This document shows positions 1-6,687 of a DNA stretch of 8,780 bases, piece by piece. A program made the position numbers and the translations under genes. This stretch comes from Lactobacillus sp. (GTDB lineage: Bacteria; Bacillota; Bacilli; Lactobacillales; Lactobacillaceae). How positions within the stretch are numbered: the first letter of the stretch is position 1; every line of letters starts with the position of its first letter. The stretch spans positions 1 to 8,780 of the forward strand of contig DMZB01000147.1 in the NCBI GenBank assembly GCA_003482405.1. The letters run 5' to 3'. The notes under the pieces are model-generated. The model was given only the letters and a program-made list of their open reading frames with translations. It was not told where the DNA came from and did no database searches.

Positions 1-116
1 TTGCCATTTTAGGTCCAACCCGAATGCCATATTCACGGATGATTGGTTTAGTTGGTGCGTTCCGACAAGAACTGGCGGCTAAATTATTAGATTATTATCG
101 CAACCTAGATGAATGA
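1..116 (+). CDS. hrcA: Heat-inducible transcription repressor HrcA, C-terminal end (5' truncated by the window)
   Basis: Only the last 37 codons are present, in the frame starting at base 3 and ending at TGA 114-116. They read [15 protein letters not shown] and on to a tail ending YYRNLDE. The GPTRMxYSR block followed by a short helix is typical of the extreme C terminus of HrcA. HrcA is the cytosolic repressor that binds CIRCE operators (TTAGCACTC-N9-GAGTGCTAA) and is itself kept active by GroEL. Any CIRCE element for this operon would lie upstream of hrcA and so outside the window. The position directly before grpE-dnaK is the usual Firmicutes arrangement and supports the call. There is no terminator between this stop and grpE. 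Confidence 0.93.
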   Translation, partial: AILGPTRMPYSRMIGLVGAFRQELAAKLLDYYRNLDE

Positions 117-164
117 GTTGAGGATTGAGTTTCATTCATTAGGTATTCGACTATAAAATTAAAT

Positions 165-170
165 GGAGGT
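165..170 (+). promoter_or_regulatory. Ribosome binding site that fixes the TTG start of grpE
   Basis: GGAGGT at 165-170 lies six bases before the TTG at 177-179. No ATG or GTG in the grpE frame is better placed, so this strong site selects the TTG as the start. Confidence 0.85.
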
Positions 171-176
171 GGCAGT

Positions 177-773
177 TTGTCTGATAAAAAAGATGTACAG
201 TCAACCGATGCAGCAGACAAGTCAAACGCAGCAGGTGAGGCCGCAAAGGCCAAGGACCCAACGGCAAAAGACATTAAACGTAAGGTTCAACAGCCCGAGG
301 AAAGCCAGCAGCCTGATCAGTCAGCCGAAATCGATGAATTGAAAGCGCAGTTGTCTTCGATGGAAGATAAATATTTACGTGCCCAGGCTGAAATTGCGAA
401 TATTCAACAGCGACAACAAAAAGAAACCGCTCAATTAATGAAGTACGATGGCCAGCAATTGGCTCATGATGTGGTGCCGGAACTTGATAATTTGGAACGG
501 GCATTGCAAACAGAGGTTAATGATGAGTCAGCTAAGCAGTTGAAACACGGTGTCGATATGGTCTACGGTCATTTACAGAATGCGTTGAAAGAAAACAACG
601 TGACTGAAATTGAGGCCTTGAATAAGACGTTTGATCCGACCCTTCATCAGGCCGTTCAAACAACGCCTGTTGGGCCTGACCAGAAGCCAGACACTGTTGT
701 TGCAGTGTTGCAAAAGGGCTACATGCTGAAGGATCGTGTTCTGCGGCCAGCAATGGTCGTTGTTGCACAATAA
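177..773 (+). CDS. grpE: GrpE, nucleotide exchange factor of DnaK
   Basis: This 198-residue cytosolic co-chaperone releases ADP from DnaK and acts as a dimer. Residues 1-50 are a charged, Gln/Ala/Lys-rich disordered tail. About 48-112 form the long dimerising coiled coil ([20 protein letters not shown] and on to [12 protein letters not shown]). The C-terminal beta domain carries the family signatures FDPTLHQAV (152-160) and [16 protein letters not shown] (181-196). The length is normal for the family. The start is a TTG, chosen because GGAGGT sits six bases upstream. The gene begins 60 bases after hrcA; the gap contains TATAAA at 152-157 but no well-spaced -35, so I do not call a promoter there. 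dnaK follows after 32 bases with no terminator, so the genes are most likely co-transcribed. Confidence 0.97.
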   Translation: MSDKKDVQSTDAADKSNAAGEAAKAKDPTAKDIKRKVQQPEESQQPDQSAEIDELKAQLSSMEDKYLRAQAEIANIQQRQQKETAQLMKYDGQQLAHDVVPELDNLERALQTEVNDESAKQLKHGVDMVYGHLQNALKENNVTEIEALNKTFDPTLHQAVQTTPVGPDQKPDTVVAVLQKGYMLKDRVLRPAMVVVAQ

Positions 774-805
774 TAATTAATAAGAAAAATAAGGAAGTTT
801 ATAAA

Positions 806-2668
806 ATGGCTAAAATTATTGGAATTGATTTAGGAACTACGAACTCGGCGGTTGCTGTGCTTGAAGGCAGTCAGCCAAAAATTATCGCTAACCCAGAAGG
901 TAACCGGACAACACCATCTGTTGTTTCGTTCAAGAACGGTGAGACCCAGGTTGGTGAAGTCGCAAAGCGTCAGGCAATTACAAATCCTAACACGGTTCGT
1001 TCAATCAAGCGTCACATGGGTGAAGCAGGTTACACGGTTGATGTTGACGGCAAGAAATACACGCCTCAAGAAATTTCTGCGATGATTTTGCAATACATCA
1101 AGGGTTTTGCTGAAGACTATCTTGGTGAAAAAGTTGAACAGGCCGTAATCACAGTTCCTGCCTACTTCAATGATGCACAACGTCAGGCTACTAAAGACGC
1201 CGGCAAGATTGCCGGTTTGAATGTTGAACGGATCATCAATGAACCAACTGCCTCAGCTTTGGCATATGGTATGGACAAGAAAGACAAAGATGAAAAAATC
1301 TTAGTTTACGACCTTGGTGGTGGGACTTTTGATGTTTCCATTCTTGAATTAGGTGATGGTGTGTTTGATGTTCTGTCCACTAATGGGGATACTCATTTAG
1401 GTGGGGACGACTTTGACCAAAAAATTATTGACTGGTTAGTTGATAACTTTAAGAAAGCTAACGGCGTTGACTTATCTCAAGACACTATGGCTATGCAACG
1501 ATTGAAGGATGCTGCTGAAAAGGCCAAAAAGGATCTGTCAGGTGTCAATGAAGCACAGATCAGTTTGCCATTTATTTCTAGTGGTGATAACGGGCCACTG
1601 CATCTGGAAGAAACGTTGTCTCGTGCACAGTTCAACCAAATGACGGCTGACTTGATCGAACGGACGAAGACGCCTGTTCAAAATGCCTTACGTGACGCTG
1701 ATTTAACAATGGACGACATTGACGAAGTGATCTTGAACGGTGGTTCTACACGGATCCCAGCGGTTCAGGAAGCTGTTAAGTCGTTAGCCGGCAAGGAACC
1801 TAACCATTCCATCAACCCTGATGAAGCCGTTGCTCTTGGTGCTGCTGTTCAAGGTGGTGTGATCACTGGTGATGTGAAGGACGTTGTTTTACTTGATGTT
1901 ACGCCATTATCACTGGGGATTGAAACCATGGGTGGTGTCTTCACCAAGTTGATCGACCGCAACACGACGATTCCAACATCCAAGAGTCAAACATTCTCAA
2001 CTGCTGCTGATAATCAGCCTGCCGTTGACATCCACGTGTTACAAGGTGAACGGCCAATGGCGGCTGACAACAAGACACTGGGTAACTTCCAGTTGAGTGA
2101 TATTCCAGCTGCACCGCGTGGTATCCCACAGATTCAAGTAACGTTCGATATCGACAAAAACGGGATCGTTAACGTTTCCGCTAAAGATATGGGCACTAAC
2201 AAGGAACAAAAGATTACCATCAAGAGTAACTCTGGTTTATCCGATGATGAAATTGAACGGATGAAGAAAGAGGCCGAAGAAAACGCCGATGCTGATAAGA
2301 AGCGTAAAGATGACGCTGATTTGAAGAATGAAGTCGACCAGTTGTTGTTCCAAGTTGATAAGACTTTGGGCGAACTCAAGGGTAAAGTATCCGATGACGA
2401 AGTTAAGAAGGCCACGGATGCTCGTGATGCTTTGAAGAAGGCTCAGTCTGACAATAATGTCGAAGAAATGAAGACGAAGAAGGACGAACTGAACAAGATC
2501 GTGCAGGACTTGACGGTTAAGTTATATCAGCAAAATGCTGCGTCCGGTCAAGCTGCTGATGGCTCTGCTGCCGGTAGTGATGGCAGTCAGGCTGGTTCAG
2601 CTGACGGTGACGGGAAGACAGTTGATGGTGACTTCAAGGAAGTTAACCCCGACGATGATAAGAAGTAA
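806..2668 (+). CDS. dnaK: DnaK, Hsp70 molecular chaperone
   Basis: This 620-residue protein is an ATP-driven cytosolic chaperone that works with DnaJ and GrpE. The nucleotide-binding domain spans about 1-355. It shows the phosphate-1 motif DLGTTNS (8-14), the [15 protein letters not shown] block (115-129), the phosphate-2 motif [10 protein letters not shown] (169-178) and the adenosine-site region [10 protein letters not shown] (309-318). The interdomain linker and start of the substrate-binding domain read [12 protein letters not shown] (360-371). The beta-sandwich ends near 475, and the helical lid runs to about 575. The last 45 residues are a Gly/Ser/Ala/Gln/Asp-rich flexible tail ending VNPDDDKK. 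The N-terminal lobe is of the shorter Gram-positive type. The start is ATG with AAGGAAG at 791-797, eight bases away. A terminator hairpin begins 26 bases after the stop, so dnaK is probably the last gene of the hrcA-grpE-dnaK transcript. Confidence 0.99.
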   Translation: MAKIIGIDLGTTNSAVAVLEGSQPKIIANPEGNRTTPSVVSFKNGETQVGEVAKRQAITNPNTVRSIKRHMGEAGYTVDVDGKKYTPQEISAMILQYIKGFAEDYLGEKVEQAVITVPAYFNDAQRQATKDAGKIAGLNVERIINEPTASALAYGMDKKDKDEKILVYDLGGGTFDVSILELGDGVFDVLSTNGDTHLGGDDFDQKIIDWLVDNFKKANGVDLSQDTMAMQRLKDAAEKAKKDLSGVNEAQISLPFISSGDNGPLHLEETLSRAQFNQMTADLIERTKTPVQNALRDADLTMDDIDEVILNGGSTRIPAVQEAVKSLAGKEPNHSINPDEAVALGAAVQGGVITGDVKDVVLLDVTPLSLGIETMGGVFTKLIDRNTTIPTSKSQTFSTAADNQPAVDIHVLQGERPMAADNKTLGNFQLSDIPAAPRGIPQIQVTFDIDKNGIVNVSAKDMGTNKEQKITIKSNSGLSDDEIERMKKEAEENADADKKRKDDADLKNEVDQLLFQVDKTLGELKGKVSDDEVKKATDARDALKKAQSDNNVEEMKTKKDELNKIVQDLTVKLYQQNAASGQAADGSAAGSDGSQAGSADGDGKTVDGDFKEVNPDDDKK

Positions 2669-2693
2669 ACATTTCGCATAAGTTAGCGACACT

Positions 2694-2731
2694 AGAGTCA
2701 AAGGCGCACGCGCATCTTTGACTCTTTGTGT
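2694..2731 (+). terminator. Rho-independent terminator after dnaK
   Basis: A perfect 10-bp stem, AGAGTCAAAG (2694-2703) with CTTTGACTCT (2716-2725), encloses a 12-base loop that itself contains GCGC twice. It is followed by TTGTGT, a modest U-rich tail. It lies between dnaK and dnaJ and would separate their transcription wholly or partly. The tail is weaker than in the terminators after dnaJ and at 6546-6584, so read-through is possible. Confidence 0.75.
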
Positions 2732-2750
2732 ATGTGCAGATCGATTTCTG

Positions 2751-2759
2751 TGGTAAACT
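2751..2759 (+). promoter_or_regulatory. Weak candidate promoter for dnaJ (extended -10)
   Basis: TGGTAAACT contains a TG dinucleotide one base before TAAACT (4 of 6 to TATAAT), which is an extended -10 arrangement. No good -35 lies at the right distance; TATGTG at 2731-2736 is the only hexamer with 17-base spacing. A second weak -10 option is AATACT at 2765-2770. A promoter in this gap is expected because a terminator precedes it, but its exact place is uncertain. Confidence 0.3.
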
Positions 2760-2783
2760 TACGCAATACTAAAGAAAAGGCAT

Positions 2784-2831
2784 AGGTTAGCACACATTGC
2801 GTCAATAATGATTGCGGATGCACACTAACCT
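2784..2831 (+). promoter_or_regulatory. Interrupted dyad in the dnaJ leader, possible operator or RNA hairpin
   Basis: AGGTTAG (2784-2790) is perfectly complementary to CTAACCT (2825-2831). Inside, after a symmetric four-base interruption (CACA on both sides), CAT (2795-2797) pairs with ATG (2818-2820). A small CAAT/ATTG stem (2803-2806 with 2811-2814) caps the centre. The left arm reads TTAGCACAC, one base from the CIRCE left arm TTAGCACTC, but no right arm lies nine bases further on. The element therefore is not a standard CIRCE. It lies just upstream of the dnaJ ribosome binding site, and whether it acts as DNA or RNA cannot be told from sequence. Confidence 0.45.
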
Positions 2832-2848
2832 TAATTGGGGGTTCACAC

Positions 2849-3970
2849 ATGTCTCAAGGAAGAGACCCGTATGACGTACTTGGCGTGAGTCGAGATGCGT
2901 CACAGGATGAGATAAAAAAAGCATTTCGTAAACTTTCAAAAAAGTATCATCCGGACTTAAACAAAGCCCCAGATGCTGAAGAGAAGTTCAAGGAAGTTGC
3001 AGATGCATACGAAAAAGTTGGCGATCCTCAAAAACGTCAACAGTTTGACCAATATGGTGACGCTGGCCAGCAGTTTGGCGGCGGCCAAAGTGGTTTTGGT
3101 GGTCAAGGCTTCGGCGGCTTCAGTGGCGGCGGTTTTGATGACATCTTCAGCCAAATGTTTGGCGGTGGTGGTGCCTCACGTCGTAATCCAAATGCGCCAC
3201 AACAGGGACAAGATCTTCAGTATTCGATGTCGTTAAAGTTTGAAGAAGCGATTTTCGGTAAAACAACGACCATTAAATACGATCGTGAAGAAGTGTGTCA
3301 TACCTGTGGTGGTAGCGGGGCTAAACCGGGAACATCACCGGTGACCTGTCATAAATGTGGCGGGACGGGCTATGTTGAAACTGTCCGTAACACACCACTT
3401 GGTCAGATGCGTTCACAACAGGTTTGTGATGTTTGTGGCGGTACAGGTAAGGAAATTAAAGAAAAGTGCCCAACTTGTCATGGTGCCGGTCACACAACTG
3501 AAAATCACGAAATTGAAGTTAAGGTCCCTGCTGGTGTTGATGACGGTCAACAGATGCGTCTTCAAGGTCAAGGTGAAGCGGGAACAAATGGCGGACCATA
3601 CGGTGATCTGTACATTGTCTTTACTGTTCGTCCAAGCAAGGATTTTCAACGCGATGGTGCCGATATTTACTTCAGCCAGCCGTTAACGTTTGCACAAGCA
3701 GCGTTAGGCGATGAAATTGAAGTGAAGACTGTTCACGGTAACGTTAACCTTAAGATTCCTGCCGGAACGCAAACTGGAACTAGTTTCAGATTGCGTGGTA
3801 AAGGTGCACCTCATTTACGTGGCAACGGTAACGGTGATCAGCGTGTGACAGTTACGGTACAGACGCCTAAGGGCTTAAATAAGGCTCAAAAAGAGGCGCT
3901 GAAGGCGTTTGCCAAGGCTAGTGGTGAAGATATACCAAACGGTCATGGTGGCTTGTTTGGACGCCACTGA
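2849..3970 (+). CDS. dnaJ: DnaJ, type I Hsp40 co-chaperone
   Basis: This 373-residue protein delivers substrates to DnaK and stimulates its ATPase in the cytosol. The J domain is about 5-70, with the essential HPD at 34-36. A Gly/Phe-rich region follows at 75-107. The zinc-binding domain holds all four CxxCxGxG repeats, at C150-C153, C167-C170, C193-C196 and C207-C210, so it is a complete type I DnaJ. The C-terminal beta domains run from about 220 to 340. The ATG at 2849 is preceded at seven bases by an all-G ribosome site (GGGGG, 2837-2841). Unlike grpE and dnaK, it stands apart: a terminator lies upstream, a 180-base gap separates it from dnaK, and its own terminator follows. Confidence 0.98.
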   Translation: MSQGRDPYDVLGVSRDASQDEIKKAFRKLSKKYHPDLNKAPDAEEKFKEVADAYEKVGDPQKRQQFDQYGDAGQQFGGGQSGFGGQGFGGFSGGGFDDIFSQMFGGGGASRRNPNAPQQGQDLQYSMSLKFEEAIFGKTTTIKYDREEVCHTCGGSGAKPGTSPVTCHKCGGTGYVETVRNTPLGQMRSQQVCDVCGGTGKEIKEKCPTCHGAGHTTENHEIEVKVPAGVDDGQQMRLQGQGEAGTNGGPYGDLYIVFTVRPSKDFQRDGADIYFSQPLTFAQAALGDEIEVKTVHGNVNLKIPAGTQTGTSFRLRGKGAPHLRGNGNGDQRVTVTVQTPKGLNKAQKEALKAFAKASGEDIPNGHGGLFGRH

Positions 3971-3995
3971 GATTGGTTATTACATTTGAGTGCAT

Positions 3996-4033
3996 AGAAG
4001 AGTCTCATTCCAAATTCGGAATGGGACTTTTCT
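3996..4033 (+). terminator. Rho-independent terminator after dnaJ
   Basis: A 16-bp stem, 3996-4011 with 4018-4033, encloses the loop AAATTC. It has two G-T wobbles and no mismatches. The descending arm ends in ACTTTTCT and is followed by GCATTTG. It begins 26 bases after the dnaJ stop and ends that transcription unit. Confidence 0.85.
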
Positions 4034-4039
4034 GCATTT

Positions 4040-4051
4040 GTATGCGCATAC
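4040..4051. repeat. 12-bp perfect palindrome
   Basis: GTATGCGCATAC is its own reverse complement over 12 bases. It sits seven bases after the dnaJ terminator stem and about 65 bases upstream of the -35 of the lepA promoter. Its role is unknown; it could be a protein binding site or chance. Confidence 0.5.
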
Positions 4052-4068
4052 GAGTTTTGCAACGTGAT

Positions 4069-4090
4069 AATTTTAAATGTGATTAAAATT
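4069..4090. repeat. AT-rich inverted repeat upstream of lepA, operator-like
   Basis: AATTTTAA (4069-4076) and TTAAAATT (4083-4090) are perfect 8-bp arms around the six bases ATGTGA. The right arm overlaps a possible upstream -35, TTGACC at 4089-4094, which is followed after 16 bases by TAAATT (4111-4116). The repeat ends 24 bases before the -35 of the main lepA promoter. It resembles a repressor operator, but AT-rich arms can also arise by chance. Confidence 0.45.
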
Positions 4091-4114
4091 GACCGACCAT
4101 TTGTTCGATATAAA

Positions 4115-4143
4115 TTGTCGCGTACGCCATTCATTGCTATAAT
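4115..4143 (+). promoter_or_regulatory. SigA-type promoter of lepA
   Basis: The -35 is TTGTCG (4115-4120). After exactly 17 bases comes a consensus -10, TATAAT (4138-4143), preceded by TGC (4135-4137), giving an extended -10. Transcription should begin near 4150, leaving a leader of about 75 bases before the lepA ATG. This is the best promoter in the window. Confidence 0.85.
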
Positions 4144-4227
4144 AGATGTTTAGAGATTGGCAACAAGAAGAAGGTAACGCTAACAAAACCGAAGTTTAGC
4201 TTCGTGAGTTACAGGAAGGAAACGTGC

Positions 4228-6069
4228 ATGGATCTTACAGAAATGCAGGAGCGTCAGCGACACATTCGCAATTTTTCAATTGTGGCCCATATTGATCATG
4301 GTAAGTCGACATTGGCTGATCGAATTTTAGAATTGACGGATACTGTGTCGAAACGTGAAATGCAAAATCAGGTGCTTGATGATATGCCTCTGGAACGCGA
4401 ACGAGGCATCACCATTAAGTTAAACGCGGTTGAATTACATTATCATGCTAAAGATGGCGAAACGTACATTTTCCATTTAATCGACACTCCAGGGCACGTG
4501 GATTTTTCGTATGAAGTTTCACGGTCACTGGCTGCTTGCGAGGGTGCTCTGCTGGTTGTGGACGCTGCACAGGGTGTAGAAGCTCAAACCTTGGCAAACA
4601 CGTACTTGGCGTTAGACAATAACCTGGAGATCCTGCCAGTTATTAATAAAATTGATTTGCCCTCAGCACAGCCTGAAGTCGTGCGTGAAGAAATTGAAGA
4701 AGACATTGGCATTGACGCGTCCAACGCCGTCTTAGCCAGCGCCAAAAGCGGGATTGGCATCACCGATATTCTTGAGCAAATCGTGCACCAAGTTCCGGCG
4801 CCAACCGGTGATTTGTCGAAGCCACTTAAGGCGTTGATTTTTGACTCCATTTATGATGATTACCGCGGTGTTGTACTAAGTTTGAGAGTGATGGAAGGGT
4901 CCGTTAAACCTGGTGATCATATTAAATTAATGAACTCCGGTACGGACTATGAAGTGACAGAAGTTGGTGTCAATTCACCCAAACCCATTAAACGTGACAT
5001 TCTGATGGCCGGTGACGTTGGTTACATTACGGCCTCGATTAAGGATATTGCCGACACACGGGTTGGGGACACGGTGACAAACGCTGATAATCCAACCGAG
5101 ACTGCTTTGCCAGGCTATCGCAAGATGAACCCGATGGTCTACGCTGGATTATATCCAACTGATAATGGAAAATATAATGATTTACGTGAAGCCTTGGAGA
5201 AGCTGCAACTCAATGATGCAGCGTTGACGTTTGACCCAGAAAAGTCTCAGGCCTTAGGCTCAGGATTTCGTTGTGGTTTTCTGGGAATGCTTCACATGGA
5301 CGTTGTTCAAGAACGTTTGGAGCGGGAATTTAATCTTGATCTGATTACAACGGCACCTTCAGTAACGTATCATGTGGACATGACTGATGGCGAGCAAGTG
5401 ATTGTGGAAAATCCATCTGAAATGCCTGATCCGGCCGGTATTAAAGCCATTAATGAGCCGTACGTTAAGGCCACAATTATGGTCCCTAATGACTATGTTG
5501 GTGCTGTGATGGAATTGTGTCAGCGCAAACGTGGTGATTTTGACACGATGGCTTACCTTGATGATCATAGGGTAAACGTGATATACTACATGCCATTATC
5601 CGAGATTATCTTTGACTTTTTTGATCGATTGAAGAGTAGCACGCGTGGATATGCGTCATTAGATTACGAGCTTGATGAGTATCGTCCTGGTGATTTGGTT
5701 AAAATTGATATTTTATTGAACGGTGATAAAGTTGATGCTTTGAGTTTTATTGTAGCGCGTGAATTTGCTGCTAATCGGGGACGAACGATCGTTGGCCGAC
5801 TAAAAACAATCATTCCACGACAAAACTTTGAAATTCCCGTTCAGGCCGCCATCGGTTCTAAGGTGGTTGCTCGCTCTGATATCAAGGCCTACCGTAAGGA
5901 TGTCACGGCGCACTTGTATGGTGGTGACCGAACCCGGCGGATGAAGCTACTTGAGAAGCAAAAGGTTGGTAAGAAACGGATGAAGGCTGTCGGAGTCGTT
6001 GATGTCCCTCAGGAAGCCTTTATGGCAGTTCTTCAGACAGATGAAGAAGAAAGCCATAAGACAAAGTAA
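4228..6069 (+). CDS. lepA: LepA (elongation factor 4), ribosome-associated translational GTPase
   Basis: This 613-residue GTPase binds ribosomes and has been linked to back-translocation and ribosome assembly. The G domain shows G1 AHIDHGKST (20-28), G2 RGITIK (59-64), G3 DTPGH (86-90), G4 NKID (140-143) and G5 SAK (171-173). Domain II and the EF-G-like domains III and V follow. The LepA-specific C-terminal domain carries [14 protein letters not shown] and KKRMK, a basic tRNA-facing region. The length matches the family. I start at ATG 4228, which has AGGAAGG at 4213-4219 eight bases upstream; an in-frame GTG at 4204 would add eight residues (MSYRKETC) but lacks a ribosome site. It has its own strong promoter. 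No terminator separates it from the small gene 69 bases downstream. Confidence 0.98.
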   Translation: MDLTEMQERQRHIRNFSIVAHIDHGKSTLADRILELTDTVSKREMQNQVLDDMPLERERGITIKLNAVELHYHAKDGETYIFHLIDTPGHVDFSYEVSRSLAACEGALLVVDAAQGVEAQTLANTYLALDNNLEILPVINKIDLPSAQPEVVREEIEEDIGIDASNAVLASAKSGIGITDILEQIVHQVPAPTGDLSKPLKALIFDSIYDDYRGVVLSLRVMEGSVKPGDHIKLMNSGTDYEVTEVGVNSPKPIKRDILMAGDVGYITASIKDIADTRVGDTVTNADNPTETALPGYRKMNPMVYAGLYPTDNGKYNDLREALEKLQLNDAALTFDPEKSQALGSGFRCGFLGMLHMDVVQERLEREFNLDLITTAPSVTYHVDMTDGEQVIVENPSEMPDPAGIKAINEPYVKATIMVPNDYVGAVMELCQRKRGDFDTMAYLDDHRVNVIYYMPLSEIIFDFFDRLKSSTRGYASLDYELDEYRPGDLVKIDILLNGDKVDALSFIVAREFAANRGRTIVGRLKTIIPRQNFEIPVQAAIGSKVVARSDIKAYRKDVTAHLYGGDRTRRMKLLEKQKVGKKRMKAVGVVDVPQEAFMAVLQTDEEESHKTK

Positions 6070-6138
6070 TTGCTCGTTTGCCATTGACTATTGGTGAATT
6101 AATGAGCAAAATAAGAAAGACAAATTGGAGGTGAGCGT

Positions 6139-6474
6139 GTGTTAGCACGGACCAAAACGTTTTTGAAAGCAAGTCAGTTTAAATACGAGAAGACGTACAT
6201 TCGGCCGATGATGGTGCCACAACACGTGTACGTCCTCCGCTTTGGTAAGAAGAAGCTCAACAACCGTTTGATTGCAAAGTACAGTCATAGCTGGACTGGG
6301 CGGTTAAAGATTGACGAAATTGATCTGCGTCTTCACGGACAACATAATCCGCGGGTTTTCCAAAATGAAAACGAATTGTTGGATTATTTAGCCAGTCATA
6401 TCTTAACGGATGATGGTCGCGCACGCTATGCACGTGTCCGTAAAGCGGCTGAACGTGAACACGTGAGTGAATAG
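6139..6474 (+). CDS. Uncharacterised small basic protein, probably co-transcribed with lepA
   Basis: I do not recognise this 111-residue protein. The gene looks real: TTGGAGGTGAG (6125-6135) forms a near-ideal ribosome site, with GGAGG seven bases before the GTG start, and a strong terminator follows 71 bases after the stop. The protein is rich in Lys and Arg (22, against 12 Asp and Glu) and contains no cysteine, signal peptide or membrane segment, so it should be cytosolic. The first 50 residues look like beta strands with basic patches (YIRPMMVPQHVYVLRFGKKK). A conserved-looking core reads SWTGRLKIDEIDLRLHGQHN (51-70). The C-terminal 35 residues are helical and charged. Net positive charge and its place after lepA are compatible with nucleic acid or ribosome contact, but this is only inference. 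Confidence 0.8.
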   Translation: MLARTKTFLKASQFKYEKTYIRPMMVPQHVYVLRFGKKKLNNRLIAKYSHSWTGRLKIDEIDLRLHGQHNPRVFQNENELLDYLASHILTDDGRARYARVRKAAEREHVSE

Positions 6475-6545
6475 CACTGAGCTAATGAATGAGGTTGTTG
6501 ATTCGAAACATTCAGCTAAAAGTTCATATTAACGCTTCAAAATAG

Positions 6546-6584
6546 TCTTACATCTTGTCACATGACTGGGTGTGAGATTTTTTT
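6546..6584 (+). terminator. Strong Rho-independent terminator after the small gene
   Basis: TCTTACATC (6546-6554) pairs with GGTGTGAGA (6569-6577), nine pairs including two G-T wobbles. An inner GTC/GAC stem (6557-6559 with 6564-6566) extends the hairpin. It is followed directly by seven T residues (6578-6584). It should end the lepA transcript. Confidence 0.88.
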
Positions 6585-6590
6585 GATGGG

Positions 6591-6635
6591 CCAGCATTTT
6601 AATCTTAGCTTCAAACGTGCTGGGATGGTATTTTT
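6591..6635 (+). terminator. Second, weaker hairpin with a T run
   Basis: CCAGCA (6591-6596) pairs with TGCTGG (6618-6623), and an inner TTT/AAA can add three pairs across a two-base bulge. A run of five T residues (6631-6635) follows, but it is separated from the stem by GATGGTA. It could be a back-up terminator. TGGTATTTT (6626-6634), an extended -10-like string preceded 18 bases earlier by TTAGCT (6605-6610), overlaps it and may instead be a weak promoter for the next gene. Confidence 0.35.
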
Positions 6636-6687
6636 AACAGAAATTTGGGACAATGAGATTAATTAAGAATAACGGAGGCAAACGTTG

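Noticed and set aside
2694..2725. CtsR-like heptads AGTCAAA / TTTGACT
   Set aside because: CtsR sites are direct repeats of the heptad three bases apart. Here there is one copy per arm in inverted orientation, fully explained as a terminator stem.
2787..2813. CIRCE operator (HrcA site) before dnaJ
   Set aside because: The left arm matches 8 of 9 bases, but the nine bases at the required distance (ATAATGATT) do not match the right arm at any position.
3943..4134. Minus-strand open frame of about 63 codons over the dnaJ-lepA gap
   Set aside because: It runs through the dnaJ end and its terminator hairpin, has no recognisable product, and the region is explained by regulatory signals.
4204..4227. 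Longer LepA start at GTG 4204
   Set aside because: There is no ribosome site before it, and it would add eight residues that are not part of the LepA N terminus; ATG 4228 has a good site.
6070..6109. Terminator between lepA and the small gene (TTGCTCGTT/AATGAGCAA)
   Set aside because: A 9-bp stem is possible, but the loop is 22 bases long and an A-rich stretch follows instead of a T run.
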